NCBI GenBank assembly: GCA_946811695.1
Contig: OX328125.1
Span: 42,342,709-42,406,708, forward strand
From: Gonocerus acuteangulatus
Taxonomy: Eukaryota; Arthropoda; Insecta; Hemiptera; Coreidae
DNA: 64,000 nucleotides
Direction: 5' to 3'
A program made the translations under genes and the position numbers. Under the pieces are notes generated by a model that saw only the letters and a program-made list of their open reading frames with translations, had not been told where the DNA came from and searched no databases. Positions 12,301 to 25,191 of this stretch are shown one piece after another (the stretch's first letter is position 1; every line of letters begins with the position of its first letter).

Positions 12301-12950
12301 TAGGAATTGGATGTTTACTTTGTACTATGTTTAAATAGGACTCACCCGCTAAAACGTTGGTTGGTAAAGCTGCAACTACGAGCGCATTTTTAGTGGGGCT
12401 TTGTGGATTGCAGGGTTCTGATTTCTGCCACTGGGCGCCCTCTATCTCTTTTCTGTGACGGACTTTTTTTAAATTGAGTAGGTCTTGCCTCCATGCTACT
12501 ATACATTATCTTCATGCTTAGATACACTTATTTGGTTTTAAATGAATCTAAAAATCTGCTGACTAATTATTGGGCGAAATGCCCAGCTTCACGAGATTTT
12601 TCATCTTTCGGAAACATCCGAAAAAGTATCAAAGTATTTTATACACAGGGAAAATTACAACCAACGGTATAACAAAAAAAACTGAATTAATTAATGAGAG
12701 GATAGGTTGATAAAAAAAAGTGAGAATTCATGCATAAAAAGAGATGAAGGAGGAAAATTAATCAGAGGGCTTTCCATTACGTGAAGGATCGAAGTCATGA
12801 AGGCGAGTAATGAGAATAAAAATTACTTCAGTAATTGAATGTGAAGATCTTAGTATTCAAATTACATTTTCAACGTTATGGTTATATGTTTTCATTTTAT
12901 TACCTATTTATATATAAAGAACAAATATGAAAACCGCTGTAATGATTTAG
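12301..12950. other. No gene seen
   Basis: AT-rich sequence leading into a large TA array. Confidence 0.5.
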
Positions 12951-13202
<252 letters not shown>

Positions 13203-13229
13203 TCATCTGAATATGACCCCATATATATA

Positions 13230-13412
13230 TTCCACTTGTCATTTTTTCTTTATTTGGCAGAGGGTCGATGAAGCAGAACACCATTTGTTTTTGTTCACTT
13301 ATGCAAATCCGCCCATAATTTGGGCAAAAGAGATAAAATAAAATAGTTGAACAAAAACAAATGGTGTTCTGCTTCATCGACCCTCTGCCAAATAAAGAAA
13401 AAATAACAAGTG

Positions 13413-13415
<3 letters not shown>
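13230..13415. mobile_element. Near-perfect palindromic MITE inside TA repeats
   Basis: The left arm begins ttccacttgtcattttttc and continues with ggcagagggtcgatgaagca and acaccatttgtttttgttca. The right arm is its inverse, ending in aacaagtggaa. Arms are about 69 bp with very few differences. The 45-base centre holds a second small stem, gccca/tgggc. TA repeats lie on both sides, consistent with insertion at TA. No coding capacity. Confidence 0.85.

Positions 13416-13469
<54 letters not shown>
13415..13469. repeat. (TA)n microsatellite
   Basis: Directly joins the palindromic MITE on its left and a CAGGGTGATTC foldback end on its right. Confidence 0.95.
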
Positions 13470-13471
<2 letters not shown>

Positions 13472-13474
<3 letters not shown>

Positions 13475-13850
13475 GGTGATTCAAGTATTAGTAGCAAAAC
13501 CCTAGGAGATGATTCTAGACATCATTTTCAACAAAAACATTTCACGGTAAGGTAAATTACGGTACGATTCCGAAGTGAAAAGTACATATGTCCAATCTTC
13601 TGTTCTTTTTAAGGTACCCATATTTTTGATTAAATAATTAAAGATTGCTCAAAAACTGTTCAAGACAATTTAATTCTATTTATGCCATCCTAAACTAAAT
13701 AAAAAGCCCTTTAAAAAACAATGATTCAATGCCTTAAACCCAATGATATTATTTTCTGGTCGTTCAATAACGCACTTCTGTTTTTCTCGATGAATCAGAG
13801 GTTTGTCGCGATCTTCTCTAAGCCCCCTAACGGACTAAAGATACACTAAA
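13472..13850 (+). mobile_element. Single terminal arm of the CAGGGTGATTC foldback family
   Basis: Starts cagggtgattcaagt against a TA array and runs in parallel with the left arm of the complete element at 44787-46751. Shared blocks include gacatcattttcaacaaaaa (compare gacataatttccaacaaaaa), caataacgcacttctgtttt and agcccc/agccct. No matching inverted arm follows; the sequence passes into an F2 foldback instead. Truncated remnant. Confidence 0.7.
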
Positions 13851-13852
13851 GA

Positions 13853-14208
13853 TACCCTCTCATTTATTTGTGCAATTCCAGTTTTTGGTAACTTTCATGC
13901 GGCCGTGAGCGCTTGAATTTACATGGCGTTCATACGAAAACGATATTATTTAGTCAAAGAAGAGTTCCTAATAACCCTGAATCGTTACCCTTACGGCCTA
14001 AATATTTAAATGTCAGACGTTTTATAATGAATCCGATTGTTATAGTAGCCTTTATTTAACGAAAACTAGCCGAGTTGGAATTGCACAAATAAGTGAGAGG
14101 GCATTATTAGGTTCTTGAAGAGGTATTAAGGGCCTAAAACTTGGCCCAATACTACGATGTCATAACTTTCATAGGAAAACTGTTTTTGGGGGGGCCTGAA
14201 ACTTGGCC
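13853..14208. mobile_element. Foldback MITE, family F2, copy 2 (left arm truncated)
   Basis: The right arm is complete and ends ggggggcctgaaact. The left arm starts within the family sequence at taccctctcatttatttgtg, so about 90 outer bases are missing where it abuts the preceding arm. Spacer wording such as ccctgaatcgttaccct is shared with 3399-3819. Confidence 0.75.
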
Positions 14209-14938
14209 TCTTTTTTCAACGTTATTTTTTGGGGGTAAATATAAGTCATTTATTATATTTATTTTTATTTTATTTTCTATACTATATTCTATAAATAATC
14301 TATTTATTAGAAGAAAAACAGCTGTTCACCAACATTACATATATACGTATATATTTGAATGCAGACTGCAATTCACCATACGTGTAATGTCGCGGCGGGA
14401 GTAGAGTTCATTTGAGCGTGTGACTCGCCTCGAAGGCTCAGTCACGTTTTAAATGTTCACAATATTGGTAGATTGTATCGGCAGTGAGGTTACATCGCCC
14501 GTTCGTGTACTCGCGAGTACGTGCATTCCTTGGGAACGGGTAATTGTTGTAGAGTTAGTACCGTTAGACTTACCGTACATATGGTAGCAACGGTCTTATC
14601 TCTAATGTCGACAAGTATACCTAACAAAAACTCGCGGTTAATCAATTTCAATATATATTTCTGATAATTAATGACGTTTGTAATTAATACATACTATTGA
14701 AAAGAGTTAAATATTTTTATAATGTTCGCATTCATTACATTAAGATATACATTAGAAACATTAATTACAATATATAATATCAACTCTGTTTCTTGGAATA
14801 ATAGTGATGGGTATTTCTGAGCAAATAGTACCTATGTAAACATAAAAGCGTGAAATACAAATGCCACAAAGCACTTTAACAGTATTTATTTTACACATTT
14901 CATGGTTATGATACAAATTGTAAAAACTACATTTAAAT

Positions 14939-14939
<1 letters not shown>
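14209..14939. other. No gene seen; CpG-richer patch at 14385-14640
   Basis: The patch has many CG dinucleotides, unlike its surroundings (for example gtcgcggcggga and tactcgcgagta). It could be a promoter-like or LTR-like remnant, but neither a coding start nor paired LTRs were found. Confidence 0.35.

Positions 14940-14997
<58 letters not shown>
14940..14997. repeat. (TA)n microsatellite
   Basis: Uninterrupted TA array of about 57 bp. Confidence 0.95.
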
Positions 14998-14999
<2 letters not shown>

Positions 15000-15002
<3 letters not shown>

Positions 15003-17441
15003 AATTATGCAAAAACGTCTTCTCATTGCGTGTTAATCCTATCGGAGATTACGGAGGAAACATTCGAATATGAAAAAAAAACAGTGAAAGAACTCTAAAT
15101 AAGTTTTTCGGTCAAGTTTGGACATTTTTAAGGTACGTAAACTCTATGGTTCTTATTAAAAAATGTATTTTGTTTAAGTACTTGGCGAAATTTTTTCACG
15201 TTTATAATTCTGTTCAGGAAATGAAGCAGTATGTGAAGTTTCACAAAAATCCGTATTTAGGAACTAATAGCTCAGTATTACTTAAAAAAGGGATATTACC
15301 TATACCGTATTTATTGAATGTATCAACTGAAATATATGTATATATTAATATGATATATATGAAGGGTACAGGGAAAAAACAAGAATATTCCATAATTCTC
15401 CGATTTTTCGTTTTTTAGCGCATTTTGTTGGTCCTGAGGAGTAGTTTCAGATGGTAACACTGTCATAGGCTTAAAAAAAGGATATTCCAAAGAAAATCGT
15501 AGTTGAAAAATCTGCCTACAGGGAAGAAACAAGAATAGTCCAAGCGTTCCAGGGAAGAAACAAGGAGAGTCACATCTGATACCTTCCTTGCCTTCCGGTG
15601 TGTAACACAGGTGGTTTTCAATCTTATTTCGACTTCGTACCGCATGTGCTTTTCTTACACATTGTTTGACGATAAAGGAACGATGAGTGAGAGTGTTGAA
15701 GATGAAGTGATGAACAAGCCAACATGATTTAAGAAAAGAAGGGAAACTGGAAGAGTAGCTAATGTGATGAAGAAAATCCACCTACAATCTCTTGAATTGG
15801 GTCCAGATTCCCAATGCAAACGCCACCAAAACACTACGTGTGAGGGAAGAAAAAAAATTAAAAAATGGATAAAGCATTTTGAAAACAAATTTGCTTTTCC
15901 AATTCAAAAAGTGGGGTGATTACGATTGACTCAAGACAGGCCAGGTCTAGTGTACCATCCTAGTACTTATAATGGTGTTTGGGAAAACCACTGGGAAAAC
16001 AGAAAAATATAATATCTTTCAGACCATCCGAAACAAGTTCATTGGAATCAAGGAAATTTGATAAACCACCATCTGCATATGTACATCGCTTACTGTTGTC
16101 CAAATCAAAATATGTTCATCTCCAAGTTTTAAAAGAATTTAGCCACCCAAGAAATCCATAATTTTACAAGAAATTTGGAGTTTTTAGAAAAAATATATAC
16201 TTTTTATTAGTAGACATTTTTTTTGTCGTTTGTAACTTGTTGTAATATACCTCAAGGATCTCTGGTGGTTCTATCAAACTTGCAGCAGTTGAAAAATACG
16301 TTAATTTACAATTTTGGCAGCGTTTTAAACCTCAAAATTCAATTTTCTCAGAATGAAGAATTTGTGACTCTCATTCTTTTTTCCCTGTACCCTTCATATA
16401 TATATGAAGGGGGGGGGGGGTTTCTTTAACTCCAAATAGAAAAAAAAAAGTTTGTTTAAGGGCCTCCAACAATATTGGTTAGCTTTCAAACCCGGATCAA
16501 ATGACTGTATGTAACACTAGATACTAGAAGGAATTTCATATCAACCCCCAGAGTTTCTATTTCTTAAACTTTAGATTATACACCTTCTAAATATCACGCC
16601 AAGGCATAAAATAATTAATAAATGTCAAAATACAAAGGCTGGTAAATATAATAACAATATCCCCCCTGCATAGGAAATGCAATCGAAGAAATGCATGAAG
16701 ATAATCCTAGAAATCACCACTCAGCCCTTCTATACTATCTATTTTGGCTCCAAGACTACCATGAAGATTATACTCCATCAGGTTCTGTCACAGGATTATT
16801 TCGTTCTTAGGATACTTTTCGTTTTTAAATGTGGAGTATGATAATGTTTGGTATAAATTTAAAGATATTGTAGATGGGAAAATGTAAATGACCGAAATCC
16901 TTTTTTTTTTTAGATATTAATATTTAAATTTATATGTATTATAATTGATAAGCCCGCTATATATTACTTGATTTTAATTAAACGTATTTACTTAAAATGA
17001 GAGGATTTCGTAGGATATGATTAAGGGGGATGTCAAGTACAGTTCATATTTATTTTGTATGTTGAGAAATATGTTTCAAAATTCCGGCTCATCGGAAGTT
17101 CGTCATCTTCTCATTTCTCTCTCAGCCCGTTTGCAAGAAAATCTCCATACCGTTCAAGCAAAAAAAGTGAATTTCTAGAACTAAAATTATCATAACGCAC
17201 AGAAAGCGGAAACAACGTACGCCATTAATTTCTTGACTTCCAGTAGTTCCAAAAAATATGTCGGAAATAGGAAAACGGAATACAAAGAAAGGCAACCTCT
17301 TTCTCATGTCTTGAGACTAGTTTTACTGTTAAATGAATCTATCTATTCACAGGAGTAGATATTAATTACCTAAATGAAACAAAATTCCAAATTTCAAGCA
17401 CCGAATCCTCGATAAAGGTGGTTCTTACGAAATTCTCTTCT

Positions 17442-17442
<1 letters not shown>
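15000..17442. other. Unassigned sequence with a short motif repeated three times
   Basis: The motif cagggaagaaacaagaatag occurs at about 15519 with close variants at 15369 and 15549. A minus-strand open frame of 152 codons (15781-15323) covers the area, but it is rich in Phe and Ser and shows no domain, so I do not call it a gene. The rest is AT-rich with nothing recognised. Confidence 0.4.

Positions 17443-17470
<28 letters not shown>
17443..17470. repeat. Poly(T) run
   Basis: A run of about 28 T. It could be a retroposon A-tail on the minus strand, but no body was recognised next to it. Confidence 0.8.
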
Positions 17471-17474
<4 letters not shown>

Positions 17475-19260
17475 AAAGATTTTAAGCCTTTAAATGATCA
17501 CTTTTCACTTGCGACTTTTTTTCTACAGTTTTGATATATGTGGCGTGCGCCGGAAAAAGGTACATACTGTACGAAAAACGCTTTACACTGTTTTCGATAA
17601 AAACGCGTTTAACGTTTCGCAGTGTATTACTACTATGTACACGCCTGATTTTGAATTCAAACACTCAGAAACCACTCTGAACTAATGAAAACAAATTTTT
17701 CCTGCTGTATATTGTATTATCTTTTTGAAATGACACACTATGTGTCTTTTTTCAGCGAATGGTTCTGAACATGACGATTACCACATACAGGGGTAAACGA
17801 TTGTTTTTCGCAAGTTTGATGAATTTAACGTGAAAGAGCATGCTTTCAAGTGTCGGAAACTATTGTTAAGTCAAAACTCATTTCTTGGCGCACTACGTAC
17901 CTATTTTCGGTTAACACCACATATTTAAAAAAATCTATAACAAGTCCAAGACTTCCCATGTCTATTAATAAAATAAAATGCAATGATATTTATTTATTTA
18001 TGGATTTGTTGTCATGAATGTTTTTTAATCACAGCTTTAATAGTGATGTCTATGTCATAACAAGACCAGTTAAAAATGGTTCAGGTCTCATAGACGGGCT
18101 TTTCCGACTATATTCTTAAGACTGTCTCTTAATTGAGGTAATATATACCCTTTTGCAATCATTCGGTTAGGCAATCATTAGAGAAATGATATGAGAAATT
18201 TGGTCTAATCATTAGTAATCATAAATTAGAAGAAGAAATATAAGTAGTTCTATATAAGTGTGATGTAAATGCTTCCAAAGTTGCTAAAACCTCTTAAAAA
18301 ATAATCGGTAAGGAAAATGGGAACCAGAAAAACAATATTCCCATGCGTCATTCATGAAATCCATATTTGGTTATGTATTTGTGGTGTAATCGTGACCCGG
18401 ATGTATTACTCTGAAAACCCTGTGCACAATACACAAGACAGGTCTTGGTCTCTCAATAGGACTACTCCTTGTGGATAGTTTGTATGCAGAACAGGTAGGC
18501 CTCTCAGGTCTGTATCCGAAGGGCGTGGCCTCAATAATACACAAATACAAAGCCCAAGTCCAAGTAGAAATTTACTCACAGCATATTTCACATAATTGAT
18601 TTAGACTATGTAAATATCGGTTAAAAAAGCTGATTTATCTTGACTTGGCCTTAACTGAGCCTCAAATAATTTGTATATAGTTAAGTAACCCTACTACATC
18701 CTTCTCGACCGTAAACATGATCGTGATTATAAAATGTTTCATTTATCCAACAATTCAAGAAAGTCATTTTAATACTACCTATCATCCTAATGCAAATAAA
18801 ATGTATTTATAATTTTGTATAAGTGCATTGGATGATTTTAGAGAACTGGCAGAAAGAACTCTTATGCTCCTCCAACATTTAAAGTCCCCAAAACAAAATT
18901 ATAGTTTTGTATTTCTCAAAAAGGATTATTGATATTGTCTTGAAAGTAGATTTAATGGATTCCTCACTCTTAAATGCCCTTAAAAAATGTACATTGAAGC
19001 ATATTTACGCCAAACCATAAATATTACTTATGATTTCACCAAAAAATAGTGTACCGGTGTGCCGATTCTGATGTTATACGAACTTGTAATTTCGTTTTAG
19101 GGAAAGCATTTTAGACAATGGAGCACAAACAGCCAAATATATATACATATATAAATTTATTTATATTCATTTTGGATGACCCAGTTTTTTTTTGCCCTGT
19201 GCGTTACGAACGTTTCTCAAGAGTTCTCCCAGATTGCTACTTCGTCACGGGCTCATAAGC
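17471..19260. other. No gene seen
   Basis: AT-rich. The frames near 17490-17690 overlap on both strands and have no family resemblance. Confidence 0.5.
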
Positions 19261-19672
19261 TGTTTCTTTTGTGCGAGAAAACACGCTACGAGTGATTAAT
19301 ACTCTACGTGTAGTATTGAAAGGAAGAACAAGAGCACTAAACGAACCGAATCACATCACACCGACTAGAAATATTGTTTGGGATTGTAGGGCTGGTGGAA
19401 TCAAACCCCCTTCCATTGGCTCGATAAATCACATGGGGGCAATAATATGGGCAGGCCCGAAGCCTGTTGAATGGATTTATAGTCATTATTCGAGACGATG
19501 GGTGGGGCATGAATTGTGCCAGAGAAATACACGAGACATAGACCGGCTTACCCAGTGATTTTGTTGAAGTTTTATTCGGTTTACGTAGTAAACAACTGCT
19601 GTAAAATTTGTTCACTTAATTTTCAGTGTAAAATTTCGACAGGTTTATTGGAGAAAAAAACGTCTGTTCATT
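19261..19672 (+). other. Unrecognised open stretch upstream of a LINE fragment
   Basis: A 95-codon plus-strand frame (19271-19558) has balanced composition and Trp-rich wording (IVWDCRAG, AIIWAGPKPVEWIYSH). I could not place it in any family. It may be an eroded upstream part of the LINE at 19673 or unrelated sequence. Low confidence that it is or was coding. Confidence 0.25.
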
Positions 19673-20164
19673 TTGTTGGTCACTGAAGCGTGGAAGACAA
19701 TAATTAGGATGACTATGGAAAATTTGTGTTTGCTCTCTAGCTGGCATAAAAATAGACAGATTCTAATAAATCGGTACAAAAATGCTTGTGTGATTTCAAA
19801 GGTCAAGTGCAAACCAGCAGATTCAGCCTACACGAACATGTTTTTACAAGCGAAAGACCTCACAAGACGGGAACAAGTAGTATTAACTAGGATTAGAATT
19901 GGACACTGCTTACTAACTTATGGATATCTAATGCAAAAGACAGACAGAGTAAGATGCAGACATTACAACGAGGATCTTACAGTGAAACACATACTTATAA
20001 ACTGTAGACTGAGAGACAACTTACAAATACCAAATAACTTAATTGACATATTATCACCAGGTAACCCTTACATCTATACAATACTCCAACATTTAAAGAC
20101 TAACAACATTTACGCACAAATTTTTAAAAAACCTCAATTTAAATATAATAGAATCTCAATTTAA
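19673..20164 (+). pseudogene. LINE ORF2 C-terminus, 5'-truncated (I/R1/LOA-like)
   Basis: A 163-codon open frame ends with the region that follows RNase H in I/R1/LOA-type non-LTR retrotransposons. LTRREQVVLTRIRIGHCLLT resembles the conserved RLRIGHTxLTH block, and LTVKHILINC resembles the downstream half of the zinc knuckle. The knuckle is C-x2-Y-x7-H-x4-C, so its second Cys has become Tyr. No RT or endonuclease lies upstream, so this is a 5'-truncated insertion, as expected for target-primed reverse transcription. The initiation codon suggested for the frame is TTG and has no meaning. Downstream to 20390 is an AT-rich 3' UTR ending in TTA repeats. Closest relatives in the window are at 41265 and 63584 (minus). 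Confidence 0.8.
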
Positions 20165-20390
20165 CTCTTAAATTCAACAAGTTTTGAATTAACATTTGTC
20201 CTGAACAAAAGTAAAATTTGTACTTATATTATTTATTTTTAGAAACTTATTTTTTAACTTTTTTAGATTATCTTATTGCTTATTATTTCGTCTCATTTTT
20301 TTATATTTTTTCATACTGTTGATTATCTATTTTATTATTTATTATTTTTACTTCGTCTTCTTATTATTATTATTATTTTTTATTATTTTT
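20165..20390 (+). other. LINE 3' UTR and TTA-rich tail region
   Basis: AT-rich sequence after the LINE stop codon. The TTA repeats at about 20361-20390 may equally be the A-rich tail of the adjoining minus-strand SINE. Confidence 0.4.
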
Positions 20391-20558
20391 TTTAACGGAG
20401 CATCGACAAATCTTGGCCATTAGCGCCGGCCTCCAGGGTGCAGCCAGGAATTTTCTCAGCGAGCCCTGAGATGAGAAAATTACAGTCGCCGGTGGGGATC
20501 AAACCCACCATCTCCCGCTTATGAATCCAGCGCCCTAGCCACTAGACTACGGGAGACC
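20391..20558 (-). mobile_element. tRNA-headed SINE, body type A with LINE-like tail T1
   Basis: On the minus strand the head begins gtctcccgtagtctagtggc (A-box region) and contains GGTTTGATCCCC (B box, one change). The body has ggctcgctgagaaaattcct and gctgcaccctgga. The tail reads gcgctaatggcc and then gtcgatgctccgttaaaa, followed by AATAAT repeats. It is the same family as 50568-50746, inserted opposite in orientation in or beside the LINE 3' region. Confidence 0.85.
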
Positions 20559-20794
20559 CCTCTTCTCCTTATTATTATTATTTATTCGTTTTTTTTTTCA
20601 GACTGCGACTGATTTTTAGCACTTTCCTAGGAAGGAAAGTAGCTATTGAGGTTGCACTCATGACGGAATTTTTGAGAAATGTCTTCGAATCTTTATTGAT
20701 TGACCTAGTAGACACCGATAAAGACCCCCCTTTATTCTTCACGAAACGTGGTACATAGCGTTCAATTAGCAAACGATTGAACGAGTTCGTTAAC

Positions 20795-21057
20795 CACCAA
20801 AATCGGTCCACCGGGAGGGGGGGGGGGGTTTACCCCGGACCAAAAACACTAATTTGACCATGCCAGCCGTAGTTTTTGTTAGATTTCACCGAAACTCGTT
20901 ATTCGTTATGTTGATCTAAAGAGAGACATACGTTGTAAAAATAAACTAAATCGGTCTATTAAGAGGGGGGTTTACTACGGACCAACATTACCAATTTGCC
21001 ACTACCAGCCGTAATTTTTGTTACATTTCAACTAAACTCGGTATTCGAGGTGGTAAT
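20795..21057 (+). repeat. Satellite S1, two tandem monomers
   Basis: Two monomers with a period of about 142 bp. Each has an aatcggtc block, a G-run, gtttac-cggacc, aatttg-cca, ccagccgta-tttttgtta and ctcg-tattcg. The second monomer is cut by the inverted repeat that starts at about 21058 and seems to resume at about 22996. Confidence 0.75.
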
Positions 21058-22995
21058 CAACCAGTCCAGTCAATGAACAGTTATAGATGAAAATTTTTGG
21101 AACAAAATTTTTGACTTCGTAACTTTGTTTGGGCTGGATAGGAGGGGAACATATCAAAAGTCCTCGCCCCTAGCCTTTAAGCCGGGGGGAGGGGGGGTTT
21201 AGAAGGTCCCATTTTTCGGGTTTTCACTTATATCTCGCAAACCCTGCGTCCTAGCGACATGACCATTCTATAACAAATGAAAGCTTATTAAATTTCCTAC
21301 AAGTTCAATTCAATGAAGTTTTTCGAGATATCTTTACTTTTCAAAATATCCGCTCTTGAAAGTCTGTCATTTTGGGGTAAACACTTTTGCCGCATATTGT
21401 TTCCCCGTTTTGACCAGATAACTCTTCAACGATGTACCAAAATAATAAATAACGGTTATAGGGTTGTAGAGTATTGCATTCCCTTCAATAATATATGTTA
21501 CTTTGCTATTTTATGTATTTTCCTTCAAACGTAAAAATAATTTCAGTGTTCATCGTGAATCTGAAATGTAGCGACTAACAGCCCAGGAAACTAAGAGTTA
21601 TAGGTGGAAATGTTTGGAACACAATTTCGGCTAGTTAGGCGGTCAACATATCAAAAGTCCTCACCCGTTGCCTTTGAGCCGGTGGGGAGGGGGGTTTTGA
21701 AGGTCCCATTTTTCGGGTTTTCACTTATATCTCGGAAACCCTGCGTCCTAGCGACATGACTATTTTATAACAAATGAAAGCTTATTAAATTTTCTATTCA
21801 ATGAAGTTTTTCGAGATATCTTTAGTTTTCAAAATATCCGCTCTTGAAAGTCTGTCATTTTGGAAAAAAACACACTTTTTTCTATTCTCGACCGGATATC
21901 TCTTCAACGATGCACCCAAAAAATAAATGTCGGTTATGGGGTTGTAGAGCATTCCATTCGCTTCAATAATATATATTACAATGCTATTTTGTGTATTTTC
22001 TTTCAAACGTTATATACGCACTCACTTGGTCTTAACAAAACCATTGCCAATATTATGGTCAAGATGTTATATAATTGAGTGTGAATAACTGGTCAGGGGC
22101 CCAAAATTATATATTTCGTACTATTTATACTTCCAGTAGTACCTATATTTACATAATGGAGTATATTTTGGACAATACAATGACTGGAAATGGTGAGAAA
22201 TTAAACGGATCATTGGTCGACAGTTGTTGCACGATGAACACTAAAACTGTTTTCACAGTTGAAGGAAAATACATAGAATAGTAAAGTTATATATATTATT
22301 GAAGCGAATGGAACGTCCTACAACCCCATAACCCCCCTCTCCCCCGGCTCAAAGGCAACGGGTGAGGACTTTTGATATGTTGACCGCCTAACTAGCCGAA
22401 ACAAAGTTATGAAGTTAAAAATTGTGTTCCAAACATTTCCAGTTATAACTCTTAGTTTCCTGGGCTGTTAGTCGCTACATTTCAGATTCACGATGAACAC
22501 TGAAATTATTTTTACGTTTGAAGGAAAATACATAAAATAGCAAAGTAACATATATTATTGAAGGGAATGCAATACTCAACAACCCTATAACTGTTATTTA
22601 TTATTTTGGTACATCGTTGAAGAGTTATCCGGTCAAAACTGGGAAGAAATATGCGGCAAAAGTGTTTTTCCCCAAAATGACAGACTTTCAAGAGCGGATA
22701 TTTCGAAAACTAAAAATATCTCAAAAAACTTTATTGAATAGAACTTGTAGGAAATTTAATCAGCTTTCATTGTTATAGAATAGTTGTGTCGCTAGGACGC
22801 AGGGTTTCCGAGATATAAGTGAAAACCCGAAAAATGGGACCTTCTAAACCCCCCCTCCCCCCCCGGGTTACAGGGTAGGGGCGAGGACTTTTGATATGTT
22901 CACCTCCTATCCAGCCCAAACAAAGTTACGAAGTCAAAAATTGTGTTCCAAAAATTTTCACCTATAGGTGTTTTCAAGCATTCGTTGCCTGGACT
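21058..22995. repeat. 1.9-kb inverted repeat; each arm holds two copies of a ~520-bp unit
   Basis: The unit contains ttttcgggttttcacttata, ccctgcgtcctagcgacatg, tccgctcttgaaagtctgtc and cagcccaggaaactaagagt. Unit 1 lies at about 21070-21600 and unit 2 follows in direct orientation to about 22010. From about 22220 to 22990 the same units run inverted, in the order 2' then 1', with the middle of 2' deleted at about 22330. The unique centre is about 22010-22220. Frames inside are short and unrecognised, and no transposase is visible. It interrupts S1 satellite, so it is probably an insertion, but its class is unknown. Confidence 0.8.
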
Positions 22996-23215
22996 GAACA
23001 GAGAAAATGGGTTATAAAAAAAAAACTAAATCGGGTTATTTGGAGAGGGGGTTTACTCCGGACCTAAAGTACTAATATACTCATACCTGTCGTCATTTTT
23101 GCTGTATTGTAACGAAACGCGGAATACGTCGTGGGTATCTCATGAGAAAGAAGTGTTGTACAAATGAAGTAAATCGGTCTATTGGAAAGGAGGGTTTACT
23201 TTAAACTCTGTTTCA
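22996..23215 (+). repeat. Satellite S1, resumed monomers
   Basis: Begins aactaaatcgggttatttgg, then a G tract, tttactccggacct, ctcatacctgtcg, atgagaaagaagtgttgta, and starts a second monomer at about 23166 (period about 137 bp). Same orientation as 20795-21057. Confidence 0.75.
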
Positions 23216-23524
23216 TTATAATTAGCCGGCCAGACGTCCATTCCAAAGCCGCCGCGAGGAGCGCTATCTCCCACAAGGGGGACTGTATCCTGTTCTTGCT
23301 TCAGATCAAAAGACGGAAAATGAAGTTTTTGTGTATTTATTAAGTAGTACAGTATCATGTATTAACATAACTCTGGAAGCAAATTATTTACAAAATTAAT
23401 AATTGAACAGTTCTCATAAGAAATGTAAATGAGCAGAACTATTCACGTTTTTATTTTATTTATATAGGTTATTTACGGCAAATTATTCATTAATGTAGTC
23501 TATACTACAAAAATTCTGAGTAAA
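23216..23524. other. No gene seen; short GC-rich patch
   Basis: A GC-rich patch at about 23224-23300 (aaagccgccgcgaggagcgc) stands out from the AT-rich surroundings. It has no coding or RNA signature I can support. Confidence 0.4.
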
Positions 23525-23560
23525 GTGCTTAGTTATGCAGCTCCTGCGTTACGGACTTTT
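23525..23560 (+). repeat. Dispersed motif R2, copy 1
   Basis: cttagttatgcagctcctgc followed by gttacgga. Related copies lie at 24017 (+), 39433 (+) and 25192 (minus). Confidence 0.5.
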
Positions 23561-23659
23561 AATATTATAAACCTAAAAGAGACCAATTAAAAATAAAAGA
23601 GACCAACGCCAAAATTACGGGTCTGAAACAAATAAATAAATAAATATAAGCGAAAGTTC

Positions 23660-23830
23660 CACGAAAAAATCGTAACGCTTACGTTTTTGAGTTCATAGGC
23701 TTGTAGGTAAAGTTTTTGTAAGTTATCTATGGAAGGAAAATTAAAGAGCCCATTTTTAAGGCTATATCTGTAGCCGTTTTCGAGAAAAGTGAATAAAACA
23801 AGTTTTCCTAATAAAGTTCCAGTGTTGTGT
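23660..23830 (+). repeat. Dispersed repeat R1, copy 2
   Basis: Contains acgaaaaaatcgtaacgct, tacgtttttgagtt, cttgtaggtaaa, atctgtagccgttttcgaga and gaataaaacaagttttcct. These align in order with 1430-1585 and 28700-28870. Confidence 0.5.
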
Positions 23831-24895
<1,065 letters not shown>

Positions 24896-25039
24896 GCATG
24901 GTTTATATTTTTATCCGACATTCTGGAAACTAAATTTTTGAAACAAGTTACTAAGGAAGTACTTATCAACTTACCAGTCGGAACACTTATGCCGTATAAA
25001 TAAATTACAAAAAAAGGTACTAGCTTTTTGGAAGGTGAT

Positions 25040-25064
25040 TTTTTTTTTTTTTTTTTTTTTTTTT
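25040..25064. repeat. Poly(T) run
   Basis: About 25 consecutive T. Confidence 0.85.
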
Positions 25065-25191
25065 CACAGGATTGGAATTCCATTGGGTTCCATGTTCGTC
25101 ATAAATATTTCAAACTCAACACTTAGAGCTATGTATAGCTAATATTACAAAAAATGTGTTTTTACTTATTATAAAATACGAGTTATTAAAA

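Noticed and set aside
15323..15781. 152-codon minus open frame, one of the longest in the window
   Set aside because: Phe/Ser/Leu-rich, no domain, overlapped by other frames in the same region, and it covers a repeated non-coding motif.
21313..22078. Related 72-73-codon frames in the two direct units
   Set aside because: Similarity follows from the DNA repeat. Frames are not kept in the inverted units and contain no motif.
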